The notes under the pieces are model-generated. The model was not told the DNA's origin. It worked only from the letters and a program-made list of their open reading frames with translations, and made no database searches. Source: Brachynemurus nebulosus (taxonomy: Eukaryota > Arthropoda > Insecta > Neuroptera > Myrmeleontidae). Taken from it: 64,000 nucleotides of DNA. Shown here in pieces: positions 34,963-46,282 of this stretch (positions are counted from its first letter, which is position 1; every line of letters begins with the position of its first letter). The stretch spans positions 65,898,142-65,962,141 of the forward strand of contig JAPWDM010000003.1 in assembly GCA_035578155.1 (NCBI GenBank), read 5' to 3'. The position numbers and the translations under genes are program-made.

Positions 34963-36157
34963 CTTTTCTATTGTCAAAAAATGAATAATGACCCGGAGAT
35001 ATGAAGCTTCTATTAATTTAATCGAGAAATTTAGGGAATTGAAATGATTTAAGGAACCCGATGACGTCATAGAGTTAAAATTTTTGTATTCCATCAACAA
35101 AACATTTTTCGAACCATTTCTTATAAGTTTAGTACTTGCATTCTAAAAAATTACTCGGTCTCTGATGTAAAAAGAATTCTGTTTGTCATTAATCTTGATC
35201 AAATTAGAAGTCTTATTTTCAATTTTACAATTTTTGACACTTTTCCTGCACGATATCACCCGCATAAAAGAATGGCTTCACGACTTCACTGAAGCATCAA
35301 TCGAAGCGTATAAACTGCAATATAATCTGAAAAAAGTGCTCAGTTTTAAATCCTCCCGGTCTGAAATTACTTCACAACACTCCCACCATCGTGTAGAGCG
35401 TGTACAGTAGCGTCAATAATATACTAAACACCAACAAATCATACGGTACATTTACCATCATTCTTCTTGTATGTGTACGTAATACTACTTGAAAAATTAC
35501 ATTGAAATGAGAGTAGAGAAAAAAAAAACCAATTAACATTTTAAAATTAATTAACATTCATTTACATAAAATGTAATTACACTTGTCTGACAACACTATA
35601 CATACTCAACTCAGCTCCGCTCAGCTCAACTGAGCGTATTCACTCACTCAAACTCAGTGCTGAGGCTGCCGAGCCAACGCCAACGCGCTAGCTAGTTCCG
35701 ATCCGTCTGTCTGTTCGTTCGTTGGTAGTTAATTTGTAAGATAAATACAATAAGAAGATAAAATGAAAAGAATATAATAATGATGATTCGTTGATCAAAT
35801 CACTGTGCGTGTGTGTGCACAGAGACGGGCGCTTAATCACCACCGTCACCAGCGCCATTGACACCATAAAGATGGTTGGTGTCTGAATCGATCTTATGAG
35901 ACAAAGAAACAGAATCAATAATTTGGATTTTGTAATTTTAATAATTAAAAGTAATGCTCGTCTTGTGTAAGTACAGAATGTTCCGTTCGATTGATTTGAA
36001 TTATGTAACAAAAAATTTTCAAGAAATTTTAATAAAAGTGTCCATCCCTCGATTACGGCAGTATTTATAGTCTAGAATTTTTTTAAAACTCAATCTTTTT
36101 TGTTTCGTTTTATGAAGGTACGGACCTTTAAAAATGTCTCCTCAAAATTATATAGAC
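34963..36157. other. AT-rich DNA with one GC-richer patch
   Basis: TGACGTCA at 35062-35069 sits in a Family H-like phrase (ATGACGTCATAGAGTTAAAATTTT). The patch at 35600-35720 has CTCAGCTC-type short repeats and CCAACGCCAACGCGCTAGCTAG, followed at about 35736 by TTTGTAAGAT, which resembles a splice donor. It could be a non-coding 5' exon with an ACTCAGTGC initiator at 35655, but no protein or downstream exon supports this. Confidence 0.3.
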
Positions 36158-36165
36158 GTTTTAAT

Positions 36166-36579
36166 TAGTGATGAGCAAAATTAATCTTGGTCTTAGATTT
36201 TTTGCAAGACCAAGACCACCAAGACTATGTATACCAAGAGCAAGACCAAGACTATAAGTATGGCTGCTCACCAAGACTCAAGTGAGTAAGACTAAGACAA
36301 AAGCGAGACTCTTGTTAAACTATTTAAATAGTTTAAAATTATAATTAATACTGTAAAGAGAGAAAATTCTGATTTTAGAAGGAAAAAATTCGCTAATAAA
36401 AAAATGCAAGATGTGCAAGATGTTTTAGCAACACCAAGACTAAAGCCTAGACCAAGACTGCATTTTGCAAGACCAAGACTCAAACTGTTCTAACAAGACC
36501 AAGACCAAAATTTTTAATGCAAGAACAAGACCAAGACTGCCAAGTCTTGGCCTTGGTCTTGCATTTGCTCATCACGCTA
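36166..36579. mobile_element. hAT MITE (CAAGACCAAGAC family), 414 bp, exact 8-bp duplication
   Basis: Ends TAGTGATGAGCAAA and (inverted right) TAGCGTGATGAGCAAATGC are flanked by GTTTTAAT (36158-36165 and 36580-36587). Both subterminal regions are arrays of CAAGACCAAGAC hexamers, in inverse orientation on the two sides. A sister copy is at 47761-48190. No transposase is encoded. The short frames rich in L, G and K in this region are shadows of the hexamer array. Confidence 0.93.
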
Positions 36580-36587
36580 GTTTTAAT

Positions 36588-37235
36588 ACGATAGGTTCCG
36601 ATATCAGGTATTATACTCCAAGAACTTTAAATGCATTTTTCTTGAAACTACATCTTTCAATCTGATCGGTCGACATCCATCTCGAGTTCTATTTATCCAA
36701 TCGACTTTAATCAATACATGTTGCTTTAATGATAGGAACTACAAATATTGCGATTTTTAAATTTTACTATTTTCAAAAAAATACATATATTCCTAACTTT
36801 TTAAAAAAAAAAGTTGAAAAATTAATTTTTCCCGGCAGCCGCCATTTTAAGATTGAAAAAAAATTTGTCATTGTAGTTTCTGCCAGAATCACTACCATTC
36901 CAAACTAGAATCTTTTTCTTTTTTTGTTGCAGATGAACACAAATTCCAAAATCATGGCAAAACAAATCCCAAAAATTATTGATTTTTTTTTTAAATATTA
37001 GGTCATACCACAAGTTTCGACACATTTTTTGTATTTGATATTTCTTTACTTATTTAAGATTAAGTGGTCATATTTCATGCTTTGTATAGAGCAGACACTG
37101 AATTTTCCTTTGATAGTATTATTGTGATTAAAAAACCATTTTTGAGAATGGAAATTTAAAAAAATCAATTTTCCTGTAATAGCAACGAATTTTTTTTAAA
37201 TTTTATGTCCTTAATTACGCTGCGAGAGTTTCGCA
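36588..37235. other. AT-rich DNA without recognisable gene
   Basis: No gene seen. It may include the missing 5' part of the transposase relic that follows, but no matching frame was found. Confidence 0.35.
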
Positions 37236-37250
37236 TAAGTTTCTATTGAA

Positions 37251-37586
37251 ATGTGTAGAGTGTGTCATGCCCTTACTAAGAGAACAGTAACGAAATGGCT
37301 CCATTCTTACAAAGATGGAAGAGTACAGGCAGAAGACTTGCCGAGGGAAGATCGACCAACATCAACCTCTAGACTGGAAGCCTTTGATAAAATTAAGGAA
37401 GCATTAAGTGTGACACGAAATTGGTCTGTCGAGCATCTTAGTCAACATGTAGTCATTCCTCCTACTACACTGCAAAGGCAATTTGAAAAAGGAATTACCC
37501 AGTTCTCGAAAGAAGGTCTCGATTTCCAGTTAAATAAAATAACTGGTAGGGTTAAACTAAAATGGTACTTTCAGTGGTGTGTCTAA
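37251..37586 (+). pseudogene. Mariner-like transposase, N-terminal helix-turn-helix fragment
   Basis: A 111-codon open frame. Residues ~10-67 follow the layout of mariner/SETMAR-type DNA-binding regions: TKWLHSYKDGR, then a short acidic linker EDLPREDRPTSTSR, then KIKEALSVTRNWSVEHLSQH and VVIPPTTLQR, equal to the WxxRFxxGR..(V)EDxPRxGRPxTS...V...R.xT..E(L/I)....I...T(V/L) pattern of the family. The catalytic DDD domain is missing, and the last ~35 residues do not fit the family, so a frameshift or deletion follows TTLQR. Composition is less A/T-rich than its neighbours. No inverted ends were found. Assignment is by motif pattern only. Confidence 0.55.
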
Positions 37587-38431
37587 ATTATCGGAAGTTT
37601 GGAGACGAATCATCATTGATAACTCAGGTATGACCTAATAATTCCTTAAAAAAAACCGAAATTTTTGCTCTCTAGACTAAAAGACCTCCTTAAGAAAAAG
37701 TTCAACTTCGTTTAAAATGTTTACCCTACATCAGTCCCACCAATATGTCCGAGGCTACGCAATATTTACGTACATACTGACACAGTTACACAGACAACGT
37801 GTGTATCCATGTTTCTACACTGATCTGCGCATTTAATGCTGCAATATACACGGATCGGTCGTAAAGCACACCATTTTCATAAAAAAAAAATACAATTTTC
37901 CAGAATATGAGAAAACATGAAACGACACAAAGAGAGTGGTCGTTCGTATAAATACAGTCATGTACATAAAAATCTCTACAGCGACAGTATATTTCTTGTT
38001 TTTCACTCCGTGAAAATAAATATCCGTCACTGTACTCAACTTATTTATACGAGTATAATTGACCGAGGCCAAACTTATTAACATAAATTTTTTGTCTTGT
38101 TAAAAAAAATATTGTCTTTATAAAACAACAACAAATAAAATAAAAAAAATTGGATTAATTTACTTACACGGTCGTCCTTAGAAAATTTATTGTGTGGTAT
38201 ACTTTAAACTCATTCACTCAATATTACCAGTATTACGCATAGTGGGTCAAGGTACACTCACCTGTAACAAAACAAAAATAATTATTCACATATTGATTTT
38301 TTTTTTAGTACCATAAGCATAACATAATAAATAAATTTTATTAAAAGTAGACATAGCAGAGTAGATATTGCAATGATTTTTAATTATTGTAAATAAAAAA
38401 TTAAATTAGTTTTGAATATATGTAATATGTA
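37587..38431. other. AT-rich DNA without recognisable gene
   Basis: No gene seen. On the minus strand TTTTGTTACAG/GTGAGTG at about 38253-38270 looks like both a splice acceptor and a donor; neither side opens into a convincing exon. Confidence 0.35.
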
Positions 38432-39208
38432 TCTATACATATAATAAAACTGTAACGAGACCATTTCTGTACATGGAATATATTTTGAAAATTGTACTGG
38501 TACTGTAAATAGATATCGCTTATCGATGTAGATATCAAAATCGCCATTTTTTAAATTTTTGTCTGTCTGTCTATTCACGCATCACGCAAAAACTACTGGA
38601 CGGATTTTAATAAATAATAAACAAATATTTTACTTTGCAAAATACCACTTTTATGTTTGAAACTGTGACAATATTGTTTCGAACCGTTAGTTCATTTTCA
38701 AACAGAGAGTTTGAAAATGAACTGACGGTTCGAAACAATATTGTCACAGTTTCAAAAATAAAAGTGGTATTTTGCAAAGTAAAATATTTGTTTATTATTT
38801 ACAAATATGGAATACCATAAAGTAACGCTAAAATCTATTAATATGATTTTAATAAAATTTAGTGTGATGATAACTTATTACCTGAGTCAACGTTTAAGAT
38901 ACTTTTTAATCCGGGCAAATGTTTCGTTTTTCCCATGGAAAAAGAGAAAAACCATTTTGAGTATGTGCACACATTACGCAAAAACTATTGAACGGATATT
39001 GATAAAATTTGGTATGGTGATAAGTTATTACCTGGTTCAACATCCAAGATACTCTTTACTCCGGGAATATATCTCATTCCCACGGGAAAATAGAAAAACC
39101 ATTTTGAACAAGTGCATGCATTACGCAAAAATTATTGTTCTATTCAAGTTCTGTTCTCATTGATTTTATAACAATGTGTCGCGCGAACGACGTCGCGAGT
39201 ACAGCTAG
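38432..39208 (+). mobile_element. Non-autonomous Helitron, copy 1 (777 bp, holds a snapback element)
   Basis: It starts TCTATACATATAATAAAACT and ends GTACAGCTAG, inserted between A (38431) and T (39209), the Helitron rule. A short GC-rich palindromic block (GCGCGAACGACGTCGCG) lies about 10 bp before the 3' end, as Helitrons usually have. The second copy at 57705-58369 shares both ends. The body contains ~147-bp repeats that begin CGCAAAAACTA.TG(G/A)ACGG. No Rep/helicase is encoded. Removing the snapback element (38612-38844) and one 9-bp duplication leaves about 535 bp. Confidence 0.9.
38612..38844 (+). mobile_element. Snapback element, copy 2, with exact 9-bp duplication
   Basis: Flanked by GATTTTAAT on both sides (38603-38611 and 38845-38853). 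The other Helitron copy has a single GATTTAAAT at this place. The element has ~88-bp inverted arms around a loop of ~15 bp (AATAATAAACAAATATTTTA; CCACTTTTATGTTTGAAACT) and then a 44-nt tail (ACAAATATGGAATACCATAA...) on one side only. So the outer ends are not inverted copies. The same arrangement, tail included, is at 23694-23938. No protein is encoded. Confidence 0.88.
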
Positions 39209-40116
39209 TTAATACATATATGTTGAACCAAATTATACTAACTTGTTTCTAATTCATTGCAATAATATTTTTTTTTAAACAAAATACAAAATTACGCAAC
39301 TTGAATAATTGGTTTAATAAATTTACAAAAATATAGACAACTTTCAAACCACAATATTTCAACTGCGGTTACGTAGTAGTACCCTTGTAAGCGAGTGTAA
39401 CCGTGAAAATGAACAATTAATATCCGAAACAATTGTCACAAATGAAACACAAATCCTCGCTGATTCTCTTTATTATCTCCTTTTACCTCCTTTTTGGTTT
39501 ATTTGAACGTTTAAAATATTTTTTTATCCAACTAATTTTTATTAGACACATTTGTCCATATCAAAAAACAAGTTTATTTCGTTGTTTTACAATAAATTTC
39601 GTCCGTCCGTCGGCCGTATTCGGCGGGCCAAATGCAATATAATAAATAATGTGTTCAGATTCGGACAAAATTTATAAACATTTAAACATTTGGAGAATGT
39701 GACAAATTATTCAAAGTGAAACATTTATCTTCCCGAAAATAAAATTTATTTGCAAATTCAATGAATTTATAATATCTACGATCATTATTTAAATGACTGT
39801 CGTAGCAATCCAATGAATTTTGACAATTTTGATCGAAAATAGACAAAGATTGTTTAAATAAAAAAAAAGCAAAATTTATAAATATTAATGAATTTGGCGA
39901 AAAATGTTGCGACAGTACAAGAACGGCAACACAAAAACTAGAATAGAAGCAACAAAAAAAAAAGAATGTGATGGAACCAAAACAAATATTTGAAGATTTT
40001 ATGGAAATTATTTTGCATATTTTACCATAGTGCATAAACACATTATCCGGTATGGGTCTGATACTTCCACAAAAACTAGAATCTGTTTCATTATCAAAGT
40101 AACTACGAAATTGCTT
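39209..40116. other. AT-rich DNA without recognisable gene
   Basis: No gene supported. A 119-codon minus-strand frame (39682-40041) is F/N/S-rich and has no motif. Confidence 0.35.
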
Positions 40117-40510
40117 TCAAAGTTCTCCATCAGGGTAGCTATTCATCAAATGTGCTATGCTATGCCAGCTATGATGTGTGTGTTTTCGAATGTTTTGACA
40201 TACAGGTTTATAAAGTGTCAGATTATCATTTTCAATTTGATTATTAACATTTTTCGTTGACAAAATCCACAGGGTTTCCAGATTCAATCTTTTTCTGTAA
40301 TTTCTTTCGTATTGTAGCACCTTTGTATTACTGCAGTCGAGCACATGGTCCAAATTATATGCGTATTGTGCCAAACCAGTGCGTAATTCACCTCAGCTAC
40401 CCAAATCCCACCTGTGTTGTTTTAGGCGATATTCGAGTGTCTTACACGTCTGACCAATGTATGAAGAGTCACAATTCGAACAAGGGACTGAAAATTATGT
40501 TGTTACGTTC
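40117..40510 (-). pseudogene. Penelope-like retroelement, GIY-YIG endonuclease relic
   Basis: Reading the minus strand from about 40510: FSVPCSNCDSSYIGQTCKT, then LEYRLKQHRWDLGS, a TGA stop (40393-40395), then GELRTGLAQYAYNLDHVLD, CSNTKVLQYERNYRKRLNLE and TLWILS. The order C..C..(S/T)YIGQT..L..R...H......L..H......H.(I/F)D....K.L..E.....R...E is that of the GIY-YIG endonuclease at the C-terminus of Penelope-like elements, which nicks target DNA for target-primed reverse transcription. The reverse transcriptase was not found upstream (40510-41000). The in-frame stop and the missing RT make it a dead copy. The 135-codon plus-strand frame over the same bases is its shadow. Confidence 0.8.
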
Positions 40511-43500
40511 GAACAGGACCGATTTCAGTTATATTCAGCAGAAAGGTAAAATTTATATGTATAGCGGAGATACTCGGAGATATCAAAAATTGGCAACAAA
40601 TCTCTATTTTTTAAAACATTCAAATTTTAAATATTACATTGTAGTGATTCGTGAAATATTTTAAGGAATGTTGCTGTAGTTATAAAAAATAAATTATACA
40701 AAATTACACCATTTATTACTTTAAAATTTATTTTAGTAAAATTTTCAGTAATTTTGCGCATTTTTATAATCAAACTTATTTACAGTGTAGCAAGATATCG
40801 ACATACCAATATTATTTGCTTGTTTTGCAATGCCTTATTTGTAAATAAATAATAGCTTTTGAAATTCCTGCAAAACTTCACGAGGCTGGACTCCTTGAAG
40901 GCAAAACAACATGGTTGCCGATGACTTGACTGGTGTGGTTAATAATTAACCAGTGTGTGTGTGAGTGTTACTTATCACGTTGTTACATTGTAACAAATAT
41001 TTACAGTCGTGTGCAAAATTATTTACATAGGCACAAAAAAAAAATTTTTTAAAAAATCACAGCCACCATTTAAAATATTTTCAAAAATTTTATTCTGATT
41101 ACCTCGCAACGGTTTACACATGTCCTATTAATTTTTATTTCGAAAACTATTTTTAAATATGATCGTGTGGGCTGATGTACAACGTACATAAATATTAAAA
41201 TTTTTTTTCGAAATTTAAATTATTTGTTTTTTCCCGGCTATATACATTTTTAACGAAAAAAAAGGAGTGAGAATGACATTACTAACATTTTATTATAATA
41301 TTTTTTTTTTCTTTTATATTAATTTAATGAGTTATAAAACACTTTCACAAAATCAAAATAGATATTTTGATTTCAGTCATCGAAAAAAATATTTAAACAA
41401 ACTTTCAACTGTTGAACAAAAGCAGTGAATTAGAAATTAGCTTTCTAATGCTTCGTTTACACTAGAAACCATTCTGTCTTTTCGAATCTAACACCGACTG
41501 ACGGTCATTTACGCTATACGATATCAAGTAAAACGTGATTAATTGCGACACAACGCTGTACTACGTCAACAATTCCCTATAAAGCGTACACCAATAAAGT
41601 ATGCAAACATAGTTCCCTCTCTGTTAAGTTACTATTGATACTGGAATAAATTACGTATTGTGCAGTAGACCTGTGGTCGCCAGACAGAAAACAAGCTACG
41701 CTTATTTATATATTGGTGTATTAGTTTGACTTTTGAATTTTCTGAGAATCCTTATACAGAATATTTCTCTGAACTTGTTACTCGAATTTTTCAAGTCGCA
41801 GTCCGACTAGCGGTATATTTTGGTACTTATCATAAGAGGAAAGCTTTGCTAAATTTTAAGTATTAAGTAGTAAGTAAGGGTAAAGTCATGTAAGTGACAA
41901 AAAATTCATCTGGAGTAAGCTAAAGTGAATAGACGATAGAAAATTGTCTGTTTACAATTACGTACATTCTTGACTACGTTTTGATTAATACACCCGTTTC
42001 ATTTTGTATTCCCCGCACTGTACATCTTCACACATTATGTATATTTATTTAGAAAAAATAGGAAAAGACATTATTATTAGAAAGATAAATGTTTATTTTT
42101 GGAAAATTTAATTTTATTTCAATACTTCTTCTTTTTGAATAAAATTCTCATTAACGTATATAGAATTTTTGGAATCCAATAAATTCAAGAAATATTGAAT
42201 TTGTTTATATATGTATTTATTATTTATTAGATGGCTTTTTAATTGTTTCTACCACCAGCTGTTAACAAATACCATATAATGTTTTTGTTTTTTGTTTTTT
42301 TATACCGATGGTGCCTACATCATTTTTGATATATTATTATAACATGGTACGAACGTATTACCATGCAACAGTATTCATTACCATGTGGGCGATAAAACGT
42401 GTAAATTCTTACTCGAAATATTTCGTTTCCTGTCCATTTAAATCAGAGTAACTTGTTTTGAAATAAACATAATCAATCTCCTCAGCTTTCAACAACGATT
42501 TATGTATTTAAGTATGTTTTAATTTGGATATTATTAAGTCGTTTCAAACTGAATACTGTGTGAACGACACATCCTACCATAGAACAGACAAAATGGGAAC
42601 TTTTTTCGCTAGTATATAGTTTGGTTTGTATACCAAAACTTTTAATACTGTTAGTATCATTACTGTACTGATTAAGGCAATATTCTAGTCTAGAAATTCG
42701 AAAAAATCGATCTTATTTTTCATATTCTCAAAGTTCAGACCTTTTAGAATAAGCCTCTAAAAGGATTTACGAAAATTCGAATTATTTTCGGAGTTATGGT
42801 GATTTTTTTCCTGTGTACTGTGTATCTTTTCAGTGTTAAATTCAAATCTTTAATATAAATTACTCGAAACTACTTTTTTCGATACGGTTGACATGATATC
42901 TCAAGTTCTAATGCACCGATTTACTTGAAATTTGGTACAGACCTATTTAATACTATCAAAATTGGTCCGACGTAGGGGTTTTTGGAATTTTTGTTTTTTA
43001 CAATTTTTAAAAAATTTTCAAAGCTGAAAAAAGGAGGCGAAAAAATGATTTTTTTTAAATGGATGCCATTTATTGAAAAAATTTATTTTTCAAATCGGCT
43101 ATGTCCGGCTAATTCTACATCCTTGTTTTTTAAGAATTAACTAAAATTTTATATTTCAGATCAACAGGAGGGTTGGAATCACGTCAACTAGGAGACAACT
43201 TTTTTTTTGAGGCCCCACTTTGCCGGCCTATACCGATTTCAATTTTGAATTTTTTTTAAATTTTTATACATTTTTATACTTTTCAAATATCAATAAAAAA
43301 AGTTGGTAAAAAAATGGATACTAAAAATGTTTACTTTTTTTTTATTAGGCCCGTAAAATCACCTCAAAATCGAACCTATAGACTAAAATTTTACACATGT
43401 TTAGAAATTTTTTTGATGATCATAAATTTTCATAATGGAACATTTAATAATTTTCATGATAAAAACAATGAATGCCCACGCCTACCTAAACAATTTTCAG

Positions 43501-44427
43501 AAAATCCCATTATTTTTCAATTAATTAAATTTTTACGGGTAATTTACGATTAGAGAATAAATTTTTAGAAGATTTATTTTAGCTCTAGCCGGCGGGCAAA
43601 TTGAAACTATGCCAAAATTCATCAGGCATTTGATTTTATTAATCTCATACCGTATGTCTCAACATGAATGCAATATTGAAACTGTAGCAACTGAACCAAA
43701 CTTTAATACGTAATGTTGCAATGAGGTTATGACAATATGTACTTTTACCTGATACTGTTTTGAACGAATAAATTAATGTAATTCGATTTTATTGTTGCAG
43801 TTTTTATTAGTAAAAATTTAAATGACCGTTTTGAAAATTCTAGGAAATATATCAAAACAAATAAAGAGATGTAAACATTTCTCTGAAATATAATTTTAAT
43901 TAGGTAGTTGAAATATCTACGATTTTTTTTTTAGTAAACGGTAATTTAAATCATCTTTTTGAGTTCAACGATCACGTGGTGCTCAATACACTGCGCGACA
44001 AAAATTATTAGTGATGAAACTAGTAATTTTTTTTTTTTTTTTTTTTGGTGTGATATGAAGACATTCTTTTCTAATTAACAGTAATTAGTTGTAAGTTATT
44101 TGAATTATTCTTGCACAGTAATTGCACTTTCATACTTTTTTCTCTACAAAAATTTTTAAAGAATGTTTTTTTTTTTGTTAAATTACATGCTATTATACCT
44201 ATAATACGTAAAGAAAAATACTTCCGTCATCATTCCGTTATTTATATATAGATGTCTCTGGCTCTCCGATTGTGCGTGTAATCAGTAGAGAATGACATGA
44301 AAATGTTTAGAAATAATTATACAATTATGTGTAGTTGAAATCTATCAGTAAGTTGAATAATGTCTATACCTATCCATGTCTATACCTCAAATGATTGCCA
44401 GTTGAGTTACGTCTGAGTACATATATA
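40511..44427. other. 3.9-kb AT-rich stretch without recognisable gene
   Basis: No gene, RNA or well-bounded transposon was found. 41500-41590 contains a repeat fragment shared (inverted) with about 2510-2570 and, in part, with 52330-52350 (GTAAAAC.TGA.TAATTGCGACAC). 42660-43560 has the phrasing of an old repeat (AAATTCGAAAAAATCGATC; GGAATCACGTCAACTAGGAG), but no second copy was seen. T-runs lie at 44030-44046. Confidence 0.4.
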
Positions 44428-45525
44428 CAGCTAAACCTTTTTCTATGCGGTCCCTTTTTGTGCGGTTTTTAAAAAAATAGCCATTAAAATGCATAATGTG
44501 AATCACAATCAAGAGAAAGTAAGAAACTTAAACATTAACTATAATAACTTTCTTTGATAAAAGTACTTTTTAATCGTTTTGAAGCATTTAGTCATGCACT
44601 ACATTGCATAAAAATATAAGTTATTGCATCATTTAGTTTTTTTTACACATGAATTTTTCAAAATTTTCATAATATTATAAAAATGAAATAAAATGTTCCT
44701 ACGTGTAAATTAATACTCTATCTTGTTTGGAAAAGCAATTTCTAAGGAATTCCTGTGAGTTTTGAGCGTTTTGAGTAATGTATTTTCGATGAAACTTTTT
44801 TATGCGGTCCCGATCCACCGCAAAAAAAAAAGTTTTTTTACAATCTGGACCAAGCTAGACTTTTTATAGCTTATTTATGATATTTTTGATAAAAATTTTT
44901 TGTGCGATTTCTTTTATGCGGTCCCTATACACCGGATAAAAAAAGGTTCAGGTCAGTGGCGTAGCGTGCCTTGGGGGGGAGCCTGTATCAAAATTAGTTG
45001 GGGGGGCCCAAATGAAGGGTAAAGATTTCTCACAAAAGAAACAAAAATGCTTGCATTAAATTAAAATAAATATTGATTGATTATAAATTATCGCTTCCTC
45101 CTAGAAATTGAGCCTAGCCAAACAATTCAAGTTAAATATACACTTTTTTTGCCTTTTTTCAAGCAAATTGATTTATTAAATCATCTATAGCTGAAGACGG
45201 TTTCAGTTTTTCTAAAATTTCTGTCTATATAGACAATAGTGACAAGTCTGATAGCCGTTCCTGCCCCATCGAAGTCTTATTTTTGAAGTTACCCATGTTA
45301 CCAACTTTTGGGCGCACGCTTAACTCGGGAAAAAAGGGGTCGCTTTTTTTACTTTACGTATGACAGTTTTTTTTATGTTTTTTTCCCGAGAAGCACGAGA
45401 TTAAGTGACATTGTGGATAACATTTAACTAATTTTTGCTTACACACGTTAGGGGCCCCTGTACCCCGGGGGCCCCGTATCATTGATACGGCTGATACGGC
45501 GGTAGCTACGCCCCTGGTTCAGGTG
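44428..45525. mobile_element. Family C TA-flanked MITE, copy 2, split by a hAT
   Basis: The left end CAGCTAAACCTTTTTCTATG is next to TA (44426-44427). The right end ...GGTTCAGGTG, next to TA (45526-45527), is reached only after the nested hAT (44954-45516). The interior matches 10107-10644 over ~500 bp (TTTTCAAAATTTTCATAATA; GAAATAAAATGTTCCTACGT; GCGGTCCCGATCCACCG). No coding content. Confidence 0.85.
44954..45516. mobile_element. hAT element, 563 bp, exact 8-bp target duplication
   Basis: Ends CAGTGGCGTAGCGTGCC and (inverted right) CAGGGGCGTAGCTACCGCC are flanked by GTTCAGGT (44946-44953 and 45517-45524). CAG(T/G)GGCGTAGC is a widespread hAT end. The GGGGGGG / CCCCGGGGGCCCC tracts near the ends are GC-rich. 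It is inserted in the right end of Family C copy 2; the copy at 10107-10644 shows the uninterrupted site (GGTTCAGCTG). No transposase frame. Confidence 0.94.
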
Positions 45526-45527
45526 TA

Positions 45528-45934
45528 TACAATAAACGGTGAACTATGGTAGCATCAAATTCTTGAAGATATTTGAAAATATTTACTTTACGATAATCAA
45601 AGAATAATATCTCTTTTATTTCGTAATATGTACATACGATTTAGAGATAAAACTTGGCTCTTAAAAAAAATCTATTAATTTATGTTATGTAAATTCTTAA
45701 TTTATTTACTCTTATTGTTAAACACAAGTATTCTATTATACATATTATTGTGTCTATGGTAATGTTATTTACGTGAACTATTCAAATAGTATCTCAGCCC
45801 AGTCGCGCATACCATAGTACACAGCACACTACCACGTGCATAGTATTGAAAAGGTTATTGTATCGTAAAATGATTATAAAGTCGATACAAATTAACTGTG
45901 CTTCTGTGATGCGCAGATAAAAGTTACCAATAAG
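45528..45934. other. AT-rich DNA without recognisable gene
   Basis: No gene or repeat recognised. Confidence 0.4.
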
Positions 45935-46282
45935 CATAATACCCCTGCTGTCTTGCATAACATAGCGAATTTCCGTTTACAAAAATTCGTCTTTCTCGGA
46001 AACTAATTGACATAGAATAATGGTTTAAAAACCTTTTTTATGTAATTTTTCTTCTTCTTTCTAATGGTGTAAAAAAATGTCGGAAAAACCTTTGAATAAG
46101 GAGAAATTTTGGCAAAAAAACTATTTTTTTTTCACGAAAATTACCAAAAAATCCATGTTCCGGACATCGGATGTGCCTGACAAACGAACTTGTCCAACGA
46201 TTTGTGACTTCCAACATTTTCACTAAATTTCGTAAAAGTAGAACATTTCGTTCGAGAGTTATCGTGCGGACACACACATATA

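Noticed and set aside
35585..35740. Possible 5' non-coding exon (CTCAGTG initiator, GC-richer, TTTGTAAGAT donor)
   Set aside because: No open frame, partner exon or TATA/DPE element supports it; the CTCAGCTC repeats explain the composition.
36292..36665. Open frames rich in L/G or K/T/R
   Set aside because: They translate the CAAGACCAAGAC hexamer array of the hAT MITE.
38807..39163. 118-codon open frame with an internal repeat
   Set aside because: It lies in the non-coding body of the Helitron and reflects its ~147-bp inner repeats; the second Helitron copy does not keep the frame.
40257..40664. 135-codon plus-strand frame
   Set aside because: It is the antisense shadow of the Penelope-like endonuclease relic, which has recognisable motifs on the minus strand.
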